NCBI RefSeq assembly: GCF_003416885.1
Contig: NZ_QVPD01000003.1
Coordinates: 186,001-250,000, forward strand
DNA length: 64,000 nt
Source of the DNA: Cognatiluteimonas weifangensis
GTDB taxonomy: Bacteria > Pseudomonadota > Gammaproteobacteria > Xanthomonadales > Xanthomonadaceae
Direction: 5' to 3'
Translations under genes and position numbers: made by a program
The notes under the pieces: generated by a model
What the model saw: only the letters and a program-made list of their open reading frames with translations
Databases searched by the model: none
Told to the model about the DNA's origin: nothing
Part shown: piece after piece, positions 61,255 to 64,000 of the stretch
Layout: the number at the start of each line of letters is the position of its first letter
Position numbering within the stretch: the stretch's first letter is position 1

Positions 61255-62109
61255 TCAAGTCAATTCTGCGAAGTGGTCGGCGAACGCGCTGAACGGAACG
61301 CAGGCGTTTTCCCATCGGCCACTGCCGAGGTCTCTTGGCACGTGCGCAGCCACGCTCTCCAGGTCCAAAACGGCCAATCGAGGAGCCGCAACACTTAGGT
61401 CCCACAGGTGCATACGAAAGTGCAAGAACGACGCAGCTGATTCCCACTCGTTTCGCGTCAGGTAAAACGATCCCCGGAGCCCAAGTCGACTAGCCTTGAC
61501 CTCGATGCACATGGGCGCGCGATTCTCTGCGGTGAGACTGGACAGCACGTCGTATCCGTCTTCATTGCTATCTAAGGCAACCCATCGCGGGGTGCGCCCG
61601 GTTCGCGTCTCCTCAAATCCAAGAGTCAAGCGTTCTCCGGCGCGACCGATTTCGTTCAGTCGAACGTCGTGAAGGCCGCGCGCACGTGCAGCGAGAGAGT
61701 CCCAGAAGGCTACTACTTCAGGGGTAGACGCATCTGCTAGACCGGCTTCCTGACAAATCTGAGCGATTTCAGGGGGCGCGTACTGTAGTACTCGACGCCG
61801 GCCAAACCTGGCGTTCTGAACCCAAGGGGGGTCGGTGGCCGCAACGAGATCCACCAATGCTTCGCGAAGGCGCTCTTCGGTGCGTGGCATGGTGCTGACC
61901 GCCAGCCCGCGCAAAGTGGGAGCGAGCAACCCTACGTCGTTGACCTCGGTCCACCCTAACAACACTGAGCAATCCGTCACCCTCTTTGCACTGACCACGC
62001 CGAGCTTGCCGAGCGTCCGAGCGGCGGTCACCGGCATAGGCGTCTCGCCAAGCAAGCGGAGAAGCTCGAAGCAGCCGTAGGCCACACCAGGCGAGAGCGA
62101 CTCACTCAC
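61255..62109 (-). CDS. DUF3883 protein, PD-(D/E)XK-type nuclease
   Basis: 284 residues from a GTG start. The C-terminal domain reads GRAGERLTLGF, then EDGYDVLSSL (Asp187), APMCIEVKAS (Glu203-Val-Lys205) and FYLTRNEWESA, the DUF3883 signature with the D-(E)xK nuclease core. The first ~150 residues are helical, with a winged-helix feel, and unassigned. It overlaps the SNF2 helicase gene by 8 bp, so the two work together. A restriction role is likely, not proven. Confidence 0.8.
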   Translation of the reverse strand: MSESLSPGVAYGCFELLRLLGETPMPVTAARTLGKLGVVSAKRVTDCSVLLGWTEVNDVGLLAPTLRGLAVSTMPRTEERLREALVDLVAATDPPWVQNARFGRRRVLQYAPPEIAQICQEAGLADASTPEVVAFWDSLAARARGLHDVRLNEIGRAGERLTLGFEETRTGRTPRWVALDSNEDGYDVLSSLTAENRAPMCIEVKASRLGLRGSFYLTRNEWESAASFLHFRMHLWDLSVAAPRLAVLDLESVAAHVPRDLGSGRWENACVPFSAFADHFAELT

Positions 62110-63928
62110 TGGGTGCCCCGCTCAAATCGCGAAGAAGCGCCTGTACGTCGTCGGCGTCCATGCCGCCCCCAGACCAATCGTCATCTTCATCGACAGCTTC
62201 GGGATCCATAGGGATGGGATCAATCTGCAGGCTGGTGTCATTGAGGACGGCCGCCATCGCGTCGATCTTGGCTTTGAGGCGCCTCTGTACGGTTTCGTCC
62301 ACGCTTCCGCTGCATCCCACAATCTCAATTGTTGTGGCCTGATCCGGCGGAAGGCCCAACCTATGAATTCGATCCATTGATTGCAGGAAGTGGGCCGCGT
62401 TGAATGTCCGATCCAAGTAAAGCGCGTGGTGGCAGACGGTATGGAGGCTCACGCCTTCGCTAGCCGCTGCAGGGTTGGCCACCATTACTCGGACATTCTC
62501 ATCGTCATGAAACAGCTTGATCTTGCCTTCGCGCGTGCCATCGTCGTCTTCATCGCCGGCATCGACGCCGCCATGGATGTACACAGCGCCCAGGTCTTGA
62601 AGTGAATCGGCGATGTATTCCACGTTGTGCCGGAACGACGACCAAATCAGCACCTTCTCCCCCTTGCGCGCAAGCTCGCGCGCCCGGTGGAGGACATAGT
62701 TCATCTTGGGACCCTTGCCTTCCGCCAACACAGCGGACAGCAGTCCAGGCTTGGCGAAATCGATCTCGCGGGACAACAAAGCCGGATGGGACACGAACAT
62801 CAACAAACGTGTGACCGAACGACCGAGAGATCGAAATGCCTGGCGCCCGCGATCGCTCAAGTACGCTGTGGCTTGCCGCGCCACTTCGCTCTTCATGTAC
62901 CGATAGAGCTCCAACTGCAGGGGACTCATCGGCACGGTTTTGCGTAAATGCGTGACAGGGGGCAGGCCTAATTCGCGCTTGTTTGTACGAACATAGATCG
63001 GCCGCATCCGTTCCACGACGTTATCGGAATTCGCCGGAATCTCGGGGTACAAAAATGAGAACTGGGGCAGAAGGTCATCGCGAGATTGCGGCATGGGCGT
63101 GCCCGACATAACCAGCTTGCCCACCGGAAACTGAGACACACTCAGGACGGCCTGAGCTGTCTTCCGAGACGGCCCGGCTTTAATCCTGTGACTCTCATCC
63201 AGGAAAACATGAACACGGTGGCGCGCAAGGTGCGGGGTAATGAGATCGCGCGATATGGCGACCTGCTGATACGACATCAGCATGAACGGCGGATCATCGT
63301 TCAATGCTTTCGCAATGTTGCTGCCCCGCAGGCGGACAAATGCATCGCTGGTATTCGGGAAGCACTCCTGCAACTGCTCGTCCCAGGCGGCAAACGCGTT
63401 CTTGGGCGCAATGACTAGCAAGCGGTCGCCGGGCTGCCGCCTGTAGGCGAAAGTGGCCAAAGCTTCGGTGGTTTTGCCCGCCCCAGGCACTGAGAACGTT
63501 GCGCCGGCCGGCAGCGCTGCCAGTACTCGCACATTTCGGACTTGGTGTGATTTGAGGGTGCGCCCAAATCCAGCGGCCTGGAGCCGAGCCAGTAGGCCCT
63601 GCTCGTCCACCTGCTGGCCAGCAATGGCGTCCTTGTAGAAATTTGTGTTTCGGGCGGACTGGCGAAGCAGTTCGGCCGCCGGTGCATCGATCAGAAAGTC
63701 TTGATCAGCCCGCATTTGAAAGGACTGCATTAGTTGGCCAACTTGGGCCCGCAACCCAACGAAACTCCACCAGGGCAAGCTGACCGCGTTCCCCCCCTCT
63801 CCCTGCGAATCCGCGGAGGCGGTCGCGAACAGCGCTCGAGCCAACGGCAGCCAAGGCCGATCTACATCGGCGTCATCCCATGAGATGACTGCACGTTGAT
63901 CAGCCGCGCGATATCCGATCCTAAGCAT
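62102..63928 (-). CDS. SNF2-family DEAD/H helicase
   Basis: 608 residues. SF2 motor: Walker A SVPGAGKTT (146-154), motif II DESH (244-247), motif III MSGTPM, SNF2-like C-lobe with MNYVLHRARELARKGEKVLIWSSF and motif VI SMDRIHRLG. The N-terminal ~120 residues are specific to the family. SNF2 translocases occur in phage-defence systems such as DISARM. Start codon ATG at 63928 overlaps the preceding gene by 8 bp; the 3' end overlaps the DUF3883 gene. Confidence 0.87.
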   Translation of the reverse strand: MLRIGYRAADQRAVISWDDADVDRPWLPLARALFATASADSQGEGGNAVSLPWWSFVGLRAQVGQLMQSFQMRADQDFLIDAPAAELLRQSARNTNFYKDAIAGQQVDEQGLLARLQAAGFGRTLKSHQVRNVRVLAALPAGATFSVPGAGKTTEALATFAYRRQPGDRLLVIAPKNAFAAWDEQLQECFPNTSDAFVRLRGSNIAKALNDDPPFMLMSYQQVAISRDLITPHLARHRVHVFLDESHRIKAGPSRKTAQAVLSVSQFPVGKLVMSGTPMPQSRDDLLPQFSFLYPEIPANSDNVVERMRPIYVRTNKRELGLPPVTHLRKTVPMSPLQLELYRYMKSEVARQATAYLSDRGRQAFRSLGRSVTRLLMFVSHPALLSREIDFAKPGLLSAVLAEGKGPKMNYVLHRARELARKGEKVLIWSSFRHNVEYIADSLQDLGAVYIHGGVDAGDEDDDGTREGKIKLFHDDENVRVMVANPAAASEGVSLHTVCHHALYLDRTFNAAHFLQSMDRIHRLGLPPDQATTIEIVGCSGSVDETVQRRLKAKIDAMAAVLNDTSLQIDPIPMDPEAVDEDDDWSGGGMDADDVQALLRDLSGAPSE

Positions 63929-64000
63929 TCCGGACCGCCAACCAATTGCGGATAATTTGGAGCGCCGCCTCGATGCTCTTAATCTGCTCTTCGGCGCCAG
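63921..64000 (-). CDS. 3' end of an unidentified gene
   Basis: Only the last ~26 residues are visible: an acidic/amphipathic helix GAEEQIKSIEAALQIIRNWL then AVRNA and a TAG at 63921-63923, 8 bp inside the helicase gene. The overlap marks it as part of the same operon. Methyltransferase or specificity subunits sometimes end in such helices, but identity cannot be judged here. Confidence 0.6.
   Translation of the reverse strand, partial: GAEEQIKSIEAALQIIRNWLAVRNA

Larger units (their letters stand above)
55978..64000. mobile_element. genomic island at tRNA-Ile2 (right end outside window)
   Basis: From the tRNA to the window end GC drops and codon use shifts to A/T-rich third positions. A P4-type tyrosine integrase follows the tRNA directly, with an AlpA regulator and a primase-like fragment, all typical of P4-like/integrative islands. 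The far attachment repeat (a copy of the tRNA 3' end) is not in the window. Confidence 0.85.

Overview
The window is about 72% GC for most of its length. Gene order and protein families point to a gammaproteobacterium of the Lysobacteraceae/Xanthomonadaceae (Lysobacter, Luteimonas or a close relative). Pointers include a membrane-anchored phosphomannomutase/phosphoglucomutase, a three-part peptide-modification locus, the smg-dprA-lysM and def-fmt-rsmB blocks, and a LysR-aceBA glyoxylate locus. Genus assignment is inference; no rRNA is present.

Layout. 1-958: an ECF sigma factor and its FecR-type anti-sigma factor (partial). 1095-3068: an exported fusion of cyanophycinase and isoaspartyl peptidase. 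3267-7417: a LysR regulator divergent from the glyoxylate-shunt genes aceB and aceA. 7433-7979: a cluster of palindromic REP-like repeats. 8053-13350: a GGDEF protein, a cyclase-like/TPR membrane protein, a small NHLP-like peptide and a SagB-like flavin dehydrogenase, which together look like a poorly described ribosomal-peptide modification system. 13385-27785: housekeeping and accessory genes (NhaP2-type antiporter, comM, ubiK, PII, a TPR-GGDEF protein, speE/speA, an SDR, an SGNH hydrolase, a SPOR protein, argS). 27786-28444: a gene-free stretch with repeats and a long inverted repeat. 28445-33294: radC divergent from split coaC/coaB, dut and the phosphomannomutase. 33412-42513: a lipoprotein, an SDR, a tandem DUF4124 pair, tsaC, topA, smg, dprA and a LysM protein. 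42672-45518: def-fmt-rsmB. 45756-52074: glycosyltransferases, two PH-domain membrane proteins and an LpxL-like acyltransferase. 52140-55671: dtd, rpoD and an NRDE/TANGO2 protein, with tandem repeats and a second REP copy downstream of rpoD.

From the tRNA at 55902-55977 (anticodon CAU, most like tRNA-Ile2) to the window end the composition changes: lower GC and an integrase. This is a genomic island integrated at the tRNA 3' end; its far end is outside the window. The left part is decaying: the integrase has two frameshifts, a hypothetical gene has one, and a primase-like zinc-finger gene is truncated beside an AlpA regulator. The rest is a same-strand series read from the right: a gene cut by the window edge, an SNF2-family helicase, a DUF3883 PD-(D/E)XK nuclease (8-bp overlap), a small winged-helix protein, a trypsin-like protease, a one-helix membrane protein and a HEPN-type protein. 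This helicase-nuclease-protease-HEPN set is the strongest candidate for an undescribed (probably anti-phage) system. The peptide-modification locus is the second.
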